Shown here piece after piece: positions 54,844 through 64,000 of a stretch of DNA of 64,000 nucleotides. The number at the start of each line of letters is the position of its first letter. Position 1 is the stretch's first letter. Made by a program: the position numbers and the translations under genes. The notes beneath the pieces were generated by a model. That model did no database searches and had not been told where the DNA came from. It saw only the letters and a list, made by a program, of their open reading frames with translations. This stretch comes from Streptomyces sp. cg36 (lineage in GTDB: Bacteria > Actinomycetota > Actinomycetes > Streptomycetales > Streptomycetaceae): positions 310,001 to 374,000 of the forward strand of contig NZ_CP163520.1 of the NCBI RefSeq assembly GCF_041080675.1, given 5' to 3'.

Positions 54844-57800
54844 GCGGGAACGCGTACTCCTTCCTGCCCTGGCTGCGCGCGGGCATCGCCACCAAGATCA
54901 CCAAGGCTCCCGTCGCCCCCGCCACCCGCGCCGACTTCCCGGTCAAGCTCATCCTGTCCGGGGACCCGCTGGAGGGCACCGACCGCATCGACCGGCCGGT
55001 GCAGCAGCCGATCCAGCTGTACGGGCCCGGCGATGTGATCGGAGTGGACCCGCGGGCCGTCTCCCGCACCGAGCCACGGCCGTGGATCACCAACGTCGAG
55101 CCCAACTACCTGGCGCACATCGAGTTCTACGAGGAGGACTTCCTCTGGCGCTACAGCCCGGCCGTCCCGGACGCCGGCGGCAGGCTGCTGCCCTGGCTCG
55201 CGCTGATCGTCCTGGAGGGCTCCACCGAGGGCGGCGGCCCGGGCGAGTTCACGGAGGGCTCGCTGCCCGGCCGGCCGCTGCCGTACATCACCGTCACCAA
55301 CCCGGCCGCGACCCTGCCCCGAGCCGACCAGCTGGGCGCCTGGGCCCATGTGCACGTCAATGGCGAGCTCGACGACCGGGTGCTGTCCGACGAGGCGGGC
55401 ATGCCCGCGGTCCTGGCCCAGCTGCGCCAGGTGCTGCGCACCAACCCCGACAACGCCTGCTCCCGGCTGATCTGCCCCCGCCACCTCCAGCCGAACCGGC
55501 CCTACCACGCCTTCCTCGTACCGGCCTTCGAGACCGGGCGGCTCGCCGGTCTCGGCTTCGCACCCGTGGTGCCCGACGCCCAGGGCCCGCTGTACTCCAG
55601 CTGGGGTCCCGACTACCCCGACCGCCAGGGCACCGGCCAGCTCCCCTACTACCACCGGTGGTTCTTCGCCACGGGCGCCGCCGGTGACTTCGAGTACCTG
55701 GTCCGGCTCCTCAAGCCCCGCAAGCCCGACGACCGGGTGGCCCGGCGGGACTTCGACGTACGGCAGAACCCGGGCCCCGGACTGCCCCCGATCGACACCC
55801 CCCAGGGGCTGGGCGGAGTGCTGCGGCTCGGCGGGGCGCTGCGGATCCCGGAGCGCCCGCTGGACCTGTGGGACAACTGGGACGGCCGCTTCCCGCCGCC
55901 ACCGCCCCCTCCCCCGCCGCCGCCCCCGTATCCGCACCCCTTCCAGGAGGCGCTCGCCGGGCTCGTCAACCTGGCCGACGACTATCTGGAGCACACCCCC
56001 GCGGCGGCACACGCCGGGCTGGCGGCCGTGCCCGGGGCGCCGGAGCTGCGGTTCCTGGCGGACGAGGTCGACCCGGTCATCACTCCCCCGCTGTACGGGA
56101 AGTGGCACGCGCGGACCTCCCGGCTGCTGCACGAGCGCGGCGGTGCCCCGATCCCGGCCCCGCTGAACAAGAACTGGGTGCACCGCCTCAATCTGGACCC
56201 CCGCTTCCGCATCGCCGCGAACTTCGGCACCCAGGTGGTCCAGGCCCGCCAGGAGGAGTTCATGGCGGCGGCCTGGACCCAGGTGGGTGACGTCCTGGAG
56301 GCCAACCACCGCATCCGGGCAGCGCAGTTGGCGCGCGAGGTCGGTCACGTACTGCACGACAAGCACCTGTCCCCGCCGTCCCCGCCCGCCGGGGCGGCGG
56401 CCCCGGCGCCCTCGGGCAGGGCGCTGCGGCTGACCGCGCCCGCCGGACCCCGGGTCACCCCACCGGCCGGGGCCGCCGCGCTCGCCGCCGGGCTCCAGGC
56501 GCTCGGCGAGAACCTGGCCGTCGGATTCCAGCTGGCCGCGAGCCAGGTGGCCGCGGCCCCGCTCTCGCCGGGGATGCGGCGCCACATGCGGCCGGGGTCG
56601 CCGCTGATGCGCACGCTGTTCACCACCGCGCGGCCCGACGACCTCGTCCCCAAGATGGACCGGGCGACCGGCGCGGTCACCGCCGCGCCCCCCAAGGTCG
56701 CACCGGCCGCGGTCGTCACCCCCGAGCAGCTCGACAACATCCTCCATCCGCCGCCTCCGGGCGTGGCGCGCGACTCCGTCGCGGGCGGGAATCCGGTCGA
56801 CCGCCTCAAGACCAGTACGGCCTTCGTCATCAGCGTGCCCGAGGAAGGCATCGTCCCGCCCACCGGCGGCGCCGACAGCATCGAGGCGCAGAACTTCAAG
56901 GTCGGGCTGCGGGACATCTACCGGGGCTGGGACGACGCGTCGGTCGGCGGCAGGACGGAGCCCCGGCCGCGCCTGGACGTGGAGACCGCCACCGGCCACA
57001 TGCTCACCGGGCTGCGGGCCGACGACACCGTGCCCAAGAGCCTGCTCGCCTCGGTGCGGCTGCGCAGCGAGCGCCTGGAGCCGTTCGCCGAGCGGTTCAT
57101 CCCGGTGATGGCCTATCCGGTGATCGACCTGCCGATGTTCCAGTCCCTGATCGACATGTCCGTGGACACCTTCGTCCCCAACCTCAACCTGGTCCCGCCC
57201 AACTCGATCACGCTCCTGGAGACCGACCAGGAGTTCATCGAGGCGTTCATGGTGGGGCTCAACCACGAGATGGCCCGCGAACTGCTCTGGCGGGAGTTCC
57301 CGACCGACCAGCGCGGCACTCCTTTCCGGCAGTTCTGGGACCCGCGTCCCGCGCTGTCGCTCCCCGGCGAGTCGCCCGAGGAGCGCACGGAGCGGCTGTA
57401 CGACATCACCCGGATCGACACCTGGACGCCGGACACCGAACTGGGCGCGCACGACAACCGCGACGCCGGGCGGCAGCAGAAGAACGAGCTCGTCCTGGTC
57501 ATCCGCGGCGAGCTCCTCAAGAAGTACCCGACGGCCGCCGTCTATGCGCACCGGGCCGACTGGGCACGCGACGAGAACGGCGTACCGCACCCCGAACTGG
57601 AGCGCGTGCTCGCCGACTTCGCCGACCTGGAGCACCCGCCGGACGACGTGGTCAAACTGCCGATCTACGAGGCGAAGGTCGAGCCGGACATCACCCTGCT
57701 CGGCTTCGACCTGACCTCGACGGTCGCGCGCGGGCACGTGCCGGACGATCCGGGGTGGTTCTTCGTCCTCAAGGAACGTCCGGGCGATCCCCGCTTCGGG

Positions 57801-58094
57801 GTCGACGAGGGCCAGGAGGACACCCCGGTCGAGGTGTGGAACGACCTGTCCTGGAAGGACGTCGACCCCCACGGCCGCCGGTTCATCGAACTCGACCCGG
57901 CCGTCACCGTGCCCCTGGTGCCGTTCGACGGTTCCGAGGACGACCCGGAGAAGCAGGAGCAGCGCCGCGAGGACGTGTCCCTGCCCCTGTGGAACGTGAA
58001 TCTGAGCTCCGCCGACATCGCCTACATGCTCTTCCAGGCGCCGGTACTGATCGCCGTACACGCACAGGAGATGTTGCCCGATGCCGCTCAGTGA
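54840..58094 (+). CDS. 1084-residue protein of unknown function with a 12-proline run
   Basis: GTG 54840 overlaps the Kelch gene stop (GTGA). The protein has an N-terminal region (FLPWLRAGIATKITKAPVAP, EEDFLWRYSPAVPD, LPWLALIVLE), a run of twelve prolines at residues 352-363, an Ala/Pro-rich middle and a C-terminal third with conserved-looking acidic text (AREFLWREFPTDQRGTPF-like, GFDLTSTVARG, DDPGWFFVLKERPGDPRFG). No signal peptide, membrane helix or known catalytic motif was recognised. The tone of the C-terminus is that of a structural or assembly protein. Its stop lies 14 bp inside the next gene. Confidence 0.75.
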   Translation: MSGNAYSFLPWLRAGIATKITKAPVAPATRADFPVKLILSGDPLEGTDRIDRPVQQPIQLYGPGDVIGVDPRAVSRTEPRPWITNVEPNYLAHIEFYEEDFLWRYSPAVPDAGGRLLPWLALIVLEGSTEGGGPGEFTEGSLPGRPLPYITVTNPAATLPRADQLGAWAHVHVNGELDDRVLSDEAGMPAVLAQLRQVLRTNPDNACSRLICPRHLQPNRPYHAFLVPAFETGRLAGLGFAPVVPDAQGPLYSSWGPDYPDRQGTGQLPYYHRWFFATGAAGDFEYLVRLLKPRKPDDRVARRDFDVRQNPGPGLPPIDTPQGLGGVLRLGGALRIPERPLDLWDNWDGRFPPPPPPPPPPPPYPHPFQEALAGLVNLADDYLEHTPAAAHAGLAAVPGAPELRFLADEVDPVITPPLYGKWHARTSRLLHERGGAPIPAPLNKNWVHRLNLDPRFRIAANFGTQVVQARQEEFMAAAWTQVGDVLEANHRIRAAQLAREVGHVLHDKHLSPPSPPAGAAAPAPSGRALRLTAPAGPRVTPPAGAAALAAGLQALGENLAVGFQLAASQVAAAPLSPGMRRHMRPGSPLMRTLFTTARPDDLVPKMDRATGAVTAAPPKVAPAAVVTPEQLDNILHPPPPGVARDSVAGGNPVDRLKTSTAFVISVPEEGIVPPTGGADSIEAQNFKVGLRDIYRGWDDASVGGRTEPRPRLDVETATGHMLTGLRADDTVPKSLLASVRLRSERLEPFAERFIPVMAYPVIDLPMFQSLIDMSVDTFVPNLNLVPPNSITLLETDQEFIEAFMVGLNHEMARELLWREFPTDQRGTPFRQFWDPRPALSLPGESPEERTERLYDITRIDTWTPDTELGAHDNRDAGRQQKNELVLVIRGELLKKYPTAAVYAHRADWARDENGVPHPELERVLADFADLEHPPDDVVKLPIYEAKVEPDITLLGFDLTSTVARGHVPDDPGWFFVLKERPGDPRFGVDEGQEDTPVEVWNDLSWKDVDPHGRRFIELDPAVTVPLVPFDGSEDDPEKQEQRREDVSLPLWNVNLSSADIAYMLFQAPVLIAVHAQEMLPDAAQ

Positions 58095-61000
58095 CGACTT
58101 CCCGGTGCTGCTCGGGCCCGTCCGGCTGGAGACGCGGTTCACCGCGACGGAACTGCTGGTGCGGATCTTCCCCGACGAGTGGGCGGTCGACAAGTTCGAA
58201 CCGCAGCCCAGCGAGGCCGAGTTCGGGGCGCTCGGCGCGTACTGGACGGCGCTGTGGCGGGCGGGCGGCAACGCGGTCGCCGAGCAGGCGGCCTGGCACG
58301 AGTTCACCGGGCGCGTCGCGGGCGGCCGGGCCGCCTGGCTGGCCGCCCAGTACCCGCCCGCCAACGCCGCCGACAAACCGGTGAACGTACCCGCCGACAC
58401 CACCGTCCTCGTACTCCTGGGCACCGCCCCGCCGGCCTCCGGCGACCGGCAGCCGACCGTCACCTACTGGACGGCGGTCTGGCGCGCGCACGGCGACCGC
58501 GCCGCGCTGCGGGCCGCCGATGCCGCGCTGCTCGCCGCGGTCGGCGCCCCCCGGGCCAAGGCCGTCCGCGCCCGCCCGCCCACCGGCGTGGACGCGGCGC
58601 CCGCCGTCCCGCACGACGGGGTCGTCGTGGCCTTCCTGGTGCTGCCGAGGCCGGCCACGACCGCCCGGGACTCCTGGACCGTACCGGCCACCGCCCGGCT
58701 GCTGCCGGACCGCTTCACCGTGTTCGGCTACCGCGACGGCCAGCAGGTCATGACGGCCACCGGCGCACCGGTGACCGGGGACCTGAAGGTCAGCCCGGAC
58801 CCGGGGGCCGACGACCAGCTCCAGGTCGACGAGAACACCGGCGTCCTGCACGTGCCGTCGGACCTGCTGTGGCTCACCGACTTCGACGAGGCGGTCCGCC
58901 GGGGCGTGGGCCTGCGGATCCCGCTCGACGACCACATCCGCGCCGGACTGCACCGGCTCGTCGTGCTCGGGCTGCGGGAGCAGCGCACGGCGGACCAGTC
59001 CGGCGCCGATCTGGCCGCGCTGATCACCCGGCAGCTGCGCAGCCCGGCGGGCTACAGCCTGCTGCCCCAGGGCACCCCCACCAACAACTCCGAGCAGAGT
59101 CCGGCAGGCCAGGGCGCCCGCGCGGAGGCCGAGGCCGGGCTGCGCGCGGCCGGGGGCGCCGGTGCGCCGACGGCGGCGCCGGGCGACTGGACCACCGTCT
59201 CGGACGGCCAGCGCTTCGCGGAACTGCTCGGCCTCGACCCGGCCGTACTGGCCGGGATGCCCCACGCCGACGGGACCGACCAGCGTGACGCCAGGGCCAT
59301 CAACACGGCGCTCTGGCCCGCCACTTGGGGCAACTTCCTGCAGACGACGCTCCATCCGGCCCTGTCGCCCGCGGCCGTGGCGCAGACCAAGGAGTTCTTC
59401 CTGCGCCATGTGTCCGGCCGCGGCCCCCTGCCCGCGGTCAGGATCGGCAGGCAGCCGTACGGAATCCTGCCGACGACCGCGTTCAGCCGCATGGCCTGGC
59501 CGGACAGCGCCGCCCCCCGGCGCGTCCTGCACGCGCTGCTCAAGGAGGCGCTCAAGGACTGGACCGCCGCGAGCGGCAAGGTCGCGCATCTCGACAACGG
59601 CAGCTCCGATCCGCACCAGCGCCTCCTCGACATCCTGGCGCTGCACCCGACGTCCGCCGAGTACCACCAGCGCTACGCCCAGAGCGTGGAGGACCTCTAC
59701 AACCGGGAGAACCTGGGCGCCGCGGGCCCGGCCGTCCTGGACGCCCTGCGCGACCGGCTGCACATGCCGCAGCCGATCCGCGCCCTGCTGGCCCGTCTGG
59801 GGTATGCGGTCCAGGAGCCGCAGCACCCCGACCCGGATCTGATCCGGCGGCTGTTCGTGGGCGACCAGTACCCGCTGCTGGGGCCTTTCGTGGACGACCG
59901 GCCCCTGTCGGAGACCGATCCCGTACGCGCCTACACCCCCCGGCCGGACTCCCGCAACTATCTGCGCTGGCTGGCGGACCACGCGCGCACCGACCTGGAG
60001 AAGATCCGCCTGGAGGACGGGTTCACCGACGGCCGCCCGCCCGCGGCCCTGCTCTATCTGCTGCTGCGGCACGCGGTACTGCTCGGCTGGGAGGACGCCG
60101 GGCGGCGCCTCGCCGTCGCCGCGGGCCGCCCGCCGGCCTCGCTCGCCGACCCGCTGTTCATCCACATCAGGACGCAGCGGCCGGGCGAGCCGGCACCGCC
60201 GGCGAGCGAGAGCCGCTTCCGCCAGCTGTACGCGCCCGACCAGGCCGTGACCGGGAGCACGGACCCGGACCGGCTGGTGCACCAGTTCATCCCCGGCGTC
60301 CTCGGCACCGATCCGGCGACCGCGCCGCTCGACGAGCAGCTCACCGCGATCGCCCTCCTGGCCGACCTGCCGACGGCCCGCCTGGAGCGGGTGTTCGCCG
60401 AGCACCTCGACTGCGCGACGTACCGGCTCGACGCCTGGCTGCTCGGGCTCGCGGGCGAACGCCTCGCCGAACTGCGGTACGGGGCCGACGGCACCGCGCC
60501 GCCGCGCCGGGGCATCCACCTCGGGGCGTACGGCTGGCTGGAGAACGTCGCACCGGACACCGCGCAACAGCTCACCCACGTCCCACTGACCGGTGGACCG
60601 GCCCAGGTGTTCGGGGCCGCGTCGATGGCGCACGACCCCAAGAACGGCGGCTACATCCACGCGCCGTCGCCCGCCCATGCGCGTACGGCGGCCGTCCTGC
60701 GGGCCGGATACCTCGCCAACGGGTCCCCCGACAACGCCAACTCCTTTGCGGTGAACCTGAGTTCCGAGCGGGTCCGGGTGGCGCTCACCCTGCTGGACGG
60801 GCTGCGGCGGGGCCAGTCGCTGGGCGCGCTCCTCGGCTACCGCTTCGAGCGCGGACTGCACGAGGGCGCGGGCCATCCGCCCGGCGTCGAACTCGACAAG
60901 TTCCTGCCCGCGCTGCGCGGCGCGTTCCCGCTGCGCGCGGGCAAGCTGTCCGAGGTGCGGCCCGGCCCGGGAGTCCCCGTCGACGTCGTCGAGGCCCGCA

Positions 61001-63312
61001 ACGTCGTGGACGGCCTGGACCTGGTCCGCAGGGCGACCCGTCCGCCCGCCGCTCCCGAATACCCCTTCGGCGCGAGCGGCATGCCCACCGCCACGGACGA
61101 CGAGAAACGGGCGATGAACCTGGAGGTGCGGCGGCTGCTCGACATCCACGACGCCCTGGCGGACCTCGCGGTGGCCGAAGGCACCCACCAGACGCTGCTC
61201 GGCAACACCGAGCGCGCCGCGGCGACCCTCGACGCGTACGCCAAGGAGGGCTTTCCGCCGGATCCCACGGTGGTGCAGACCCCGCGCAGCGGCGTCACCC
61301 TGACCCACCGGTTCGCCCTCCAGCTGACCTCGGGGCTGCGCCCCGGCGCGACCCCGCGCGCCATGGCCGAGCCCGCCGTGGACGCCTGGCTGCCGGTGCT
61401 GCTGCCGAGCCGTACGGACGTGGCCGTCCTGGTCACCTGGACCGACCCCGCGAGCGGCCAGGCCCGCAGCCGGGTCGTCACCCAGGCCGATCTCGGGCTC
61501 CAGCCCCTCGACCTGCTGTGGGCGCTGCGGCCGGTGGGCGAGGCCGCGATGACGGATCTGGACGACCGGATCATCGGCGTCGTCGTCGACCGCGACCAGC
61601 CGCGCCCCGACGCGGTCCTCACCATCCAGTACACCCAGCGGATCTCCGGGAAGACCACCCTCTTCGAGCTGTCGCCGCTGGTGGACGCGGTGCGCTCGCT
61701 GCTGACCACGGCCCGGCCGCTGCGGCCGAGCGACCTGGTGGCCACCGCCGGGACCACCACGGTGGACCGGTCCGCCGACGACGCCGTGTCGCTGCCCCGG
61801 GAGCGGCCCGCCGCCGTCCGCGAGGCCCTCGACGACCTCCGCACCGATGTGCTCGCCTACCTCAGCGACCTCACGCCCCTGTACCCGCCCGACCCGGCGC
61901 TCCCCCACCGCGACCAGCTGCTCCAGACGATCGACTCCTTCCTCACCCGCTACGCCGAACTCATCGCGGTCGCGGGCGGATTCGGCATGGTGCGCAGCGG
62001 CTGGGGCGAGCTGACCGGCCGCCGCCGCGAGCTGTTCGCGGACGTCCTGGCCGCGGTCGCGGTGGCCGCGGCGCGGATGAGTGTGTCCCTCGCCCAGGCG
62101 GACGCCCTCCTCGCGCGCTACGACGCGCTGCCCCCGGCCACCACCGACGCGGACCGCTTCTCGCTCCTGGAGCAGGCCGAGCGGCTGCTGACCACCAAGC
62201 CGACCAGTCCGCGCCCGGCGCGCCCCGCCCAGCTGCGCACGACGCTCACCAGCCGCCGGACGGCGTTCAACAACCGCCTGCGCGACCTCAAGGACGTGGC
62301 CCGCACCACCACGACCACGCTGAGCGGACTGCTGGCCCGGGTCGCCGCGCTGCTGCCGCTCTCCGCCTTCGATCCGGTGGGACTCGACCTGACGCCGTTC
62401 GGCGACGAGGTCGTCGCCCTCGGCCGTGACCTGCTCGGCCGGGCACAGGCGTTGAAGAAGGACACCGACGAGAGGATCGCGGCGGCGGACGCGGCGCTCC
62501 TCACCTACGACGCGGCGGTCACCGGTCCCGACCGGGTCCGGGCCGCGGCGGACGCCCTCAAGGCACTGCTCGGCCAAGACGTCCTCGCCGTACCGGAGTT
62601 CACCCCGTCCGACCAGCTGGCGGCGGACTGGAAGAAGGCCCGCGACGACAGCGCCCGGATCGTCAGACACCTCGGCGACGACTTCGCCCGGGACTTCCCC
62701 GTCGACGACTGGGTGCACGGCATGGCGCGGGTGCGCGAGAAGCTCCGCCTGTGGGAGAAGGCCGTCGCCGTCGCGGACGCCCTGCGCGGTCCCGGCGGGC
62801 TGCTCAGCGACATCGTCGGCTGGCAGGAACCCGCCCTCACGCCCGTCCAGTTGCCCTACCGGGCCGACGACCACTGGCTGGCGATGGAGTTCAAGACGGG
62901 CACCCGGATCGTGGAGGACCGGCTGCTGTTCACCGCGCACTACGCCGCCGAGCCCCTGCTGGGCACGGCCCAGCGCTGCGGGCTGCTCCTGGACGAGTGG
63001 AGCGAGGTGATCCCCGCCGAGCGCGAGACCACCGGGATCGCCGTCAACATCGACCGCCCCGACTCCGAGCCGCCCCAGGCGCTGCTCCTGGTCGTCCCTC
63101 CGGTGAAGGGCCAGACCTGGCGGCCGGACGACCTGCTGGCCGCCGTCAACGAAACCCTCGACCTCGCCAAGGTCCGGGCGGTCGAACCCCAGCACCTGGA
63201 CGACACGGCGTACGCGCAGCTGCTGCCCGCCACCGTGCTTTCGGCGACCCGTCAGCCCATCACCATCAGCACGGATCTCGCGATCTCCAACCTGCGCTGG
63301 AAGGCCCCATGA
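58081..63312 (+). CDS. 1743-residue protein of unknown function
   Basis: ATG 58081 follows AGGAG and overlaps the previous gene by 14 bp. The N-terminus reads FPVLLGPVRLETRF and FPDEWAVDKFEP, followed by long mixed alpha/beta text. Helical, heptad-like stretches occur near residues 1290-1480 (for example LLARVAALLPLSAF, RDLLGRAQALKKDTDERIAAAD), suggesting coiled-coil parts. No catalytic motif, signal peptide or membrane segment is seen. It is the largest gene in the window and ends at an ATGA overlap with the next. Confidence 0.75.
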   Translation: MPLSDDFPVLLGPVRLETRFTATELLVRIFPDEWAVDKFEPQPSEAEFGALGAYWTALWRAGGNAVAEQAAWHEFTGRVAGGRAAWLAAQYPPANAADKPVNVPADTTVLVLLGTAPPASGDRQPTVTYWTAVWRAHGDRAALRAADAALLAAVGAPRAKAVRARPPTGVDAAPAVPHDGVVVAFLVLPRPATTARDSWTVPATARLLPDRFTVFGYRDGQQVMTATGAPVTGDLKVSPDPGADDQLQVDENTGVLHVPSDLLWLTDFDEAVRRGVGLRIPLDDHIRAGLHRLVVLGLREQRTADQSGADLAALITRQLRSPAGYSLLPQGTPTNNSEQSPAGQGARAEAEAGLRAAGGAGAPTAAPGDWTTVSDGQRFAELLGLDPAVLAGMPHADGTDQRDARAINTALWPATWGNFLQTTLHPALSPAAVAQTKEFFLRHVSGRGPLPAVRIGRQPYGILPTTAFSRMAWPDSAAPRRVLHALLKEALKDWTAASGKVAHLDNGSSDPHQRLLDILALHPTSAEYHQRYAQSVEDLYNRENLGAAGPAVLDALRDRLHMPQPIRALLARLGYAVQEPQHPDPDLIRRLFVGDQYPLLGPFVDDRPLSETDPVRAYTPRPDSRNYLRWLADHARTDLEKIRLEDGFTDGRPPAALLYLLLRHAVLLGWEDAGRRLAVAAGRPPASLADPLFIHIRTQRPGEPAPPASESRFRQLYAPDQAVTGSTDPDRLVHQFIPGVLGTDPATAPLDEQLTAIALLADLPTARLERVFAEHLDCATYRLDAWLLGLAGERLAELRYGADGTAPPRRGIHLGAYGWLENVAPDTAQQLTHVPLTGGPAQVFGAASMAHDPKNGGYIHAPSPAHARTAAVLRAGYLANGSPDNANSFAVNLSSERVRVALTLLDGLRRGQSLGALLGYRFERGLHEGAGHPPGVELDKFLPALRGAFPLRAGKLSEVRPGPGVPVDVVEARNVVDGLDLVRRATRPPAAPEYPFGASGMPTATDDEKRAMNLEVRRLLDIHDALADLAVAEGTHQTLLGNTERAAATLDAYAKEGFPPDPTVVQTPRSGVTLTHRFALQLTSGLRPGATPRAMAEPAVDAWLPVLLPSRTDVAVLVTWTDPASGQARSRVVTQADLGLQPLDLLWALRPVGEAAMTDLDDRIIGVVVDRDQPRPDAVLTIQYTQRISGKTTLFELSPLVDAVRSLLTTARPLRPSDLVATAGTTTVDRSADDAVSLPRERPAAVREALDDLRTDVLAYLSDLTPLYPPDPALPHRDQLLQTIDSFLTRYAELIAVAGGFGMVRSGWGELTGRRRELFADVLAAVAVAAARMSVSLAQADALLARYDALPPATTDADRFSLLEQAERLLTTKPTSPRPARPAQLRTTLTSRRTAFNNRLRDLKDVARTTTTTLSGLLARVAALLPLSAFDPVGLDLTPFGDEVVALGRDLLGRAQALKKDTDERIAAADAALLTYDAAVTGPDRVRAAADALKALLGQDVLAVPEFTPSDQLAADWKKARDDSARIVRHLGDDFARDFPVDDWVHGMARVREKLRLWEKAVAVADALRGPGGLLSDIVGWQEPALTPVQLPYRADDHWLAMEFKTGTRIVEDRLLFTAHYAAEPLLGTAQRCGLLLDEWSEVIPAERETTGIAVNIDRPDSEPPQALLLVVPPVKGQTWRPDDLLAAVNETLDLAKVRAVEPQHLDDTAYAQLLPATVLSATRQPITISTDLAISNLRWKAP

Positions 63313-64000
63313 CTGAGCCCCGTATCGACAAGCTCCGGGCGGCGCTCGACGGCCGCGAGGCCCCGACCGTCGGCCTGTGGAACCGCCTTGAGGGCAGGCC
63401 GCGCACCACCGACTTCGCCCGGGCGCTGCGGGCCGAGGTCCGCGACCCGCTGTGGATGCTCACCCGGCAGTGGCAGCTCGGCGAGTTCCGGGGCGCGGAC
63501 GCCGGATCCCCGGTGACCGTGACGTACTCGGTCGACACCACCACGCCGAGCCGGTTCCGTCCCGCCGGGGGCGCCGTCGAACCGCTGCCCGCCGACCGGC
63601 CGCTGGAGACGGTCGCCGAGCGGCGCGCCCTGCCGTTCGCGTTCGGCGCCGACCGGATCGCCTTCGACCTGCGGCTGGCCATCGGCCGCCGCTGGATGAA
63701 GCTCCTCGCCCAGAACCTGCTCCTCAACATCGTCAGCCTGAACGTGCGCCAGAAGTACATCGCGCGCTACCCCATCGCCCTCCCCGACCCGACCGCCGAC
63801 GCCGACACCCCCCGGGTGGCGCACCCGGAGGTCTGGTCGACGATGCAGGCGCTGGCGGGGCGGCGGATGGACGGGTACGAGTTCTACCGGTTCCTCAAGG
63901 GCGGCGGGGCGGCGTACGACGGCATCAGCGGGCTGCTCGGGCTGCACCGCACCGAGCTGGTGCGCCTGGGCAAGCGGCTGGTCGACTGGTTCGACGCGCT
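63309..64000 (+). CDS. Start of another large operon protein (cut by window edge)
   Basis: ATG 63309 overlaps the previous stop (ATGA). The first 230 residues are visible: VGLWNRLEGRPRTTDF, RALRAEVRDPLWMLTRQWQLGEFRGADAGSPV, then a domain with RRWMKLLAQNLLLNIVSLN. I remember similar N-termini in uncharacterised large proteins of several phyla, always without function. The remainder is outside the window. Confidence 0.75.
   Translation, partial: MTEPRIDKLRAALDGREAPTVGLWNRLEGRPRTTDFARALRAEVRDPLWMLTRQWQLGEFRGADAGSPVTVTYSVDTTTPSRFRPAGGAVEPLPADRPLETVAERRALPFAFGADRIAFDLRLAIGRRWMKLLAQNLLLNIVSLNVRQKYIARYPIALPDPTADADTPRVAHPEVWSTMQALAGRRMDGYEFYRFLKGGGAAYDGISGLLGLHRTELVRLGKRLVDWFDA

Noticed and set aside
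54645..58463. 1272-residue minus-strand frame
   Set aside because: Spans parts of three coupled plus-strand genes and has shadow-type composition.
57904..63195. 1763-residue open frame antisense to the giant 1743-residue gene
   Set aside because: Same antisense artefact of high GC third positions; no motifs and no ribosome site.
45959..64000. Calling the giant operon a phage-tail-like contractile injection system
   Set aside because: No sheath, tube, baseplate gp25-like, spike or AAA+ motif was recognised; the resemblance is only in gene size and operon style.

Overview
The DNA is very GC-rich, uses GTG (and once TTG) starts freely, has many 4-bp start/stop overlaps (ATGA/GTGA) and carries gene families typical of Streptomyces: LitR/LitS-type light control, RsbRST stressosome modules, SpoIIE-type phosphatases, and secreted ricin-B and I36 proteins. 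It is best read as an accessory or chromosome-arm region of a Streptomyces or close relative. No rRNA, tRNA, transposase or CRISPR array was seen.

Region 1 (1-14 kb). A SAM methyltransferase and a frameshifted lipase/PAF-acetylhydrolase-like gene precede a complete aromatic-carotenoid (isorenieratene-type) cluster. The cluster is two divergent operons: crtE-crtI-crtB-Rieske protein on the minus strand and crtY-crtT-crtU on the plus strand. Next to it lie divergent litS (ECF sigma) and litR (MerR with cobalamin-binding domain), the known light switch of Streptomyces carotenogenesis.

Region 2 (14-22 kb). A five-gene stressosome/partner-switch operon (rsbR-rsbS-rsbT, an ATPase-phosphatase fusion, and a GAF-SpoIIE phosphatase, every junction overlapping) is followed upstream by another SpoIIE phosphatase. 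Two similar MarR regulators flank this block.

Region 3 (22-43.7 kb). Mixed accessory genes: an FAD aromatic hydroxylase with a divergent double-module AsnC regulator; a Trypco1 plus trypsin-NACHT-repeat-membrane pair that looks like a conflict/defence module; many small secreted proteins (two ricin-B lectins, an I36 inhibitor, Cys-containing peptides); two related winged-helix regulators; an ABC-F protein; a second-copy-type enolase divergent from a MarR gene with six 13-bp tandem repeats between them; an acyltransferase; a flavin reductase; and a sulfotransferase.

Region 4 (43.9-45.2 kb). Four tandem, near-identical 35-residue single-helix membrane microproteins lie downstream of a DUF5317-like membrane protein and two tiny coupled ORFs.

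Region 5 (45.6-64 kb, running off the right edge). One long same-strand operon holds two paralogous trypsin-fold proteases, a 1540-residue protein with a C-terminal Kelch propeller, a stand-alone Kelch propeller, and three giant proteins (1084, 1743 and at least 230 residues) of no recognised function. This is the strongest candidate for an undescribed multi-protein system in the window.
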